In this document: piece after piece, positions 32,520-32,855 of the stretch | Layout of the letters: the number at the start of each line of letters is the position of its first letter | Numbering within the stretch: position 1 is the stretch's first letter | Assembly (NCBI GenBank): GCA_027021785.1 | Contig: JALUTR010000258.1 | Span: 1-32,855, forward strand | From: Fidelibacterota bacterium | Lineage (GTDB): Bacteria; Fidelibacterota; Marinisomatia; Marinisomatales; JAADGP01 | DNA length: 32,855 bases | Direction: 5' to 3' | The notes under the pieces: generated by a model | Told to the model about the DNA's origin: nothing | The model's input: the letters and a program-made list of their open reading frames with translations, nothing else | Databases searched by the model: none | Position numbers and translations under genes: made by a program

Positions 32520-32855
32520 ATGAATTTGAAACAACCGCGCGCGAGAAACAAACCATACGGAATCAAAAACCGGGTGTTGTTACCGCTGATCATGAGTTTT
32601 GTCGTTATAAACATGACACCCGGCATACAAGCCCAAACGGTTCCTCCGGTCCTTGAATTTCCGCAAATCGGTCTGGACGATACGTCCACCTATCGCGGCT
32701 ATACCACGCGCTTCTTCCGGGATTCCGGTGGCAACACCGTCCAGATATCACTCAACCAAAACACCGGTCGGGTCATGAATATCTGGGCCGACGCGGCCAA
32801 TGAGAGCATGTCCTTCACGGCCCGCGACACAACGGGCCGACCGGCGAAACTACGG
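32520..32855 (+). CDS. Secreted protein of unknown function, C-terminus beyond window
   Basis: An ATG at 32520 follows AAGGAGG at 5-nt spacing, and the frame stays open for 112 codons to the window end. The N-terminus is basic, followed by a hydrophobic segment VLLPLIMSFVVIN and a type I cleavage site at about residue 39 (GIQAQ). The mature part begins TVPPVLEFPQIGLDDTSTYR and contains YTTRFFRDSGGNTVQISLNQ and RVMNIWADAANESMSFTARD, which look beta-rich. I do not recognise the family. It lies 100 nt after GH97, in the same orientation, and is probably another secreted enzyme or binding protein of the saccharide locus. It could be the start of a large glycoside hydrolase; the catalytic part is not visible. 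Confidence 0.75.
   Translation, partial: MNLKQPRARNKPYGIKNRVLLPLIMSFVVINMTPGIQAQTVPPVLEFPQIGLDDTSTYRGYTTRFFRDSGGNTVQISLNQNTGRVMNIWADAANESMSFTARDTTGRPAKLR

Overview
The window comes from a Gram-negative bacterium of the Bacteroidota or the wider FCB/Calditrichota/KSB1-type groups. The evidence is a SusC/SusD outer-membrane pair, many lipoprotein signal peptides, a SusB-like GH97 enzyme, and an unusual abundance of secreted FG-GAP/VCBS beta-propeller proteins with ASPIC/UnbV domains. The exact phylum cannot be fixed from the sequence alone. No rRNA, tRNA, CRISPR array or intact transposase was seen.

Left arm (about 1-9486, minus strand). Six genes read leftward from a divergent control region. 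In transcription order they are: a membrane b-type/pentaheme c-type cytochrome; two FG-GAP/ASPIC propeller proteins, tightly coupled (7-nt gap, then a 4-nt GTGA overlap); a membrane-anchored TPR protein; an asparagine-synthase-like ATP-dependent ligase without the usual N-terminal cysteine; and a third FG-GAP lipoprotein that runs off the window. The first three are almost certainly one transcript. The last three have gaps of 73-187 nt and may or may not belong to it.

Central divergent region (9487-10313). This AT-rich stretch of about 830 nt has no convincing gene but four clean inverted repeats. One is a strong hairpin in the leader just upstream of susC.

Right arm (10314 to end, plus strand). 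SusC and SusD are closed by a textbook intrinsic terminator. Then come a large two-propeller ASPIC lipoprotein, a palindrome-rich spacer, a membrane-anchored GH3 glycosidase, a TPR+FG-GAP+ASPIC lipoprotein with a long unassigned C-terminal module, a second two-propeller ASPIC lipoprotein paralogous to the first, a sodium/solute symporter with its own promoter, a dead carbon-nitrogen hydrolase, a GH97 lipoprotein, and the start of a secreted protein of unknown function.

Reading of the whole. The right arm looks like a polysaccharide-utilisation locus for a glucan-type or other glycoside substrate: SusCD would do capture and import, GH97 and GH3 hydrolysis, and SSS inner-membrane uptake. Giant ASPIC propeller lipoproteins stand where surface glycan-binding proteins usually are. 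The left arm pairs related propellers with a quinone-level cytochrome and an amide-forming enzyme. That combination is the least explained part of the window.
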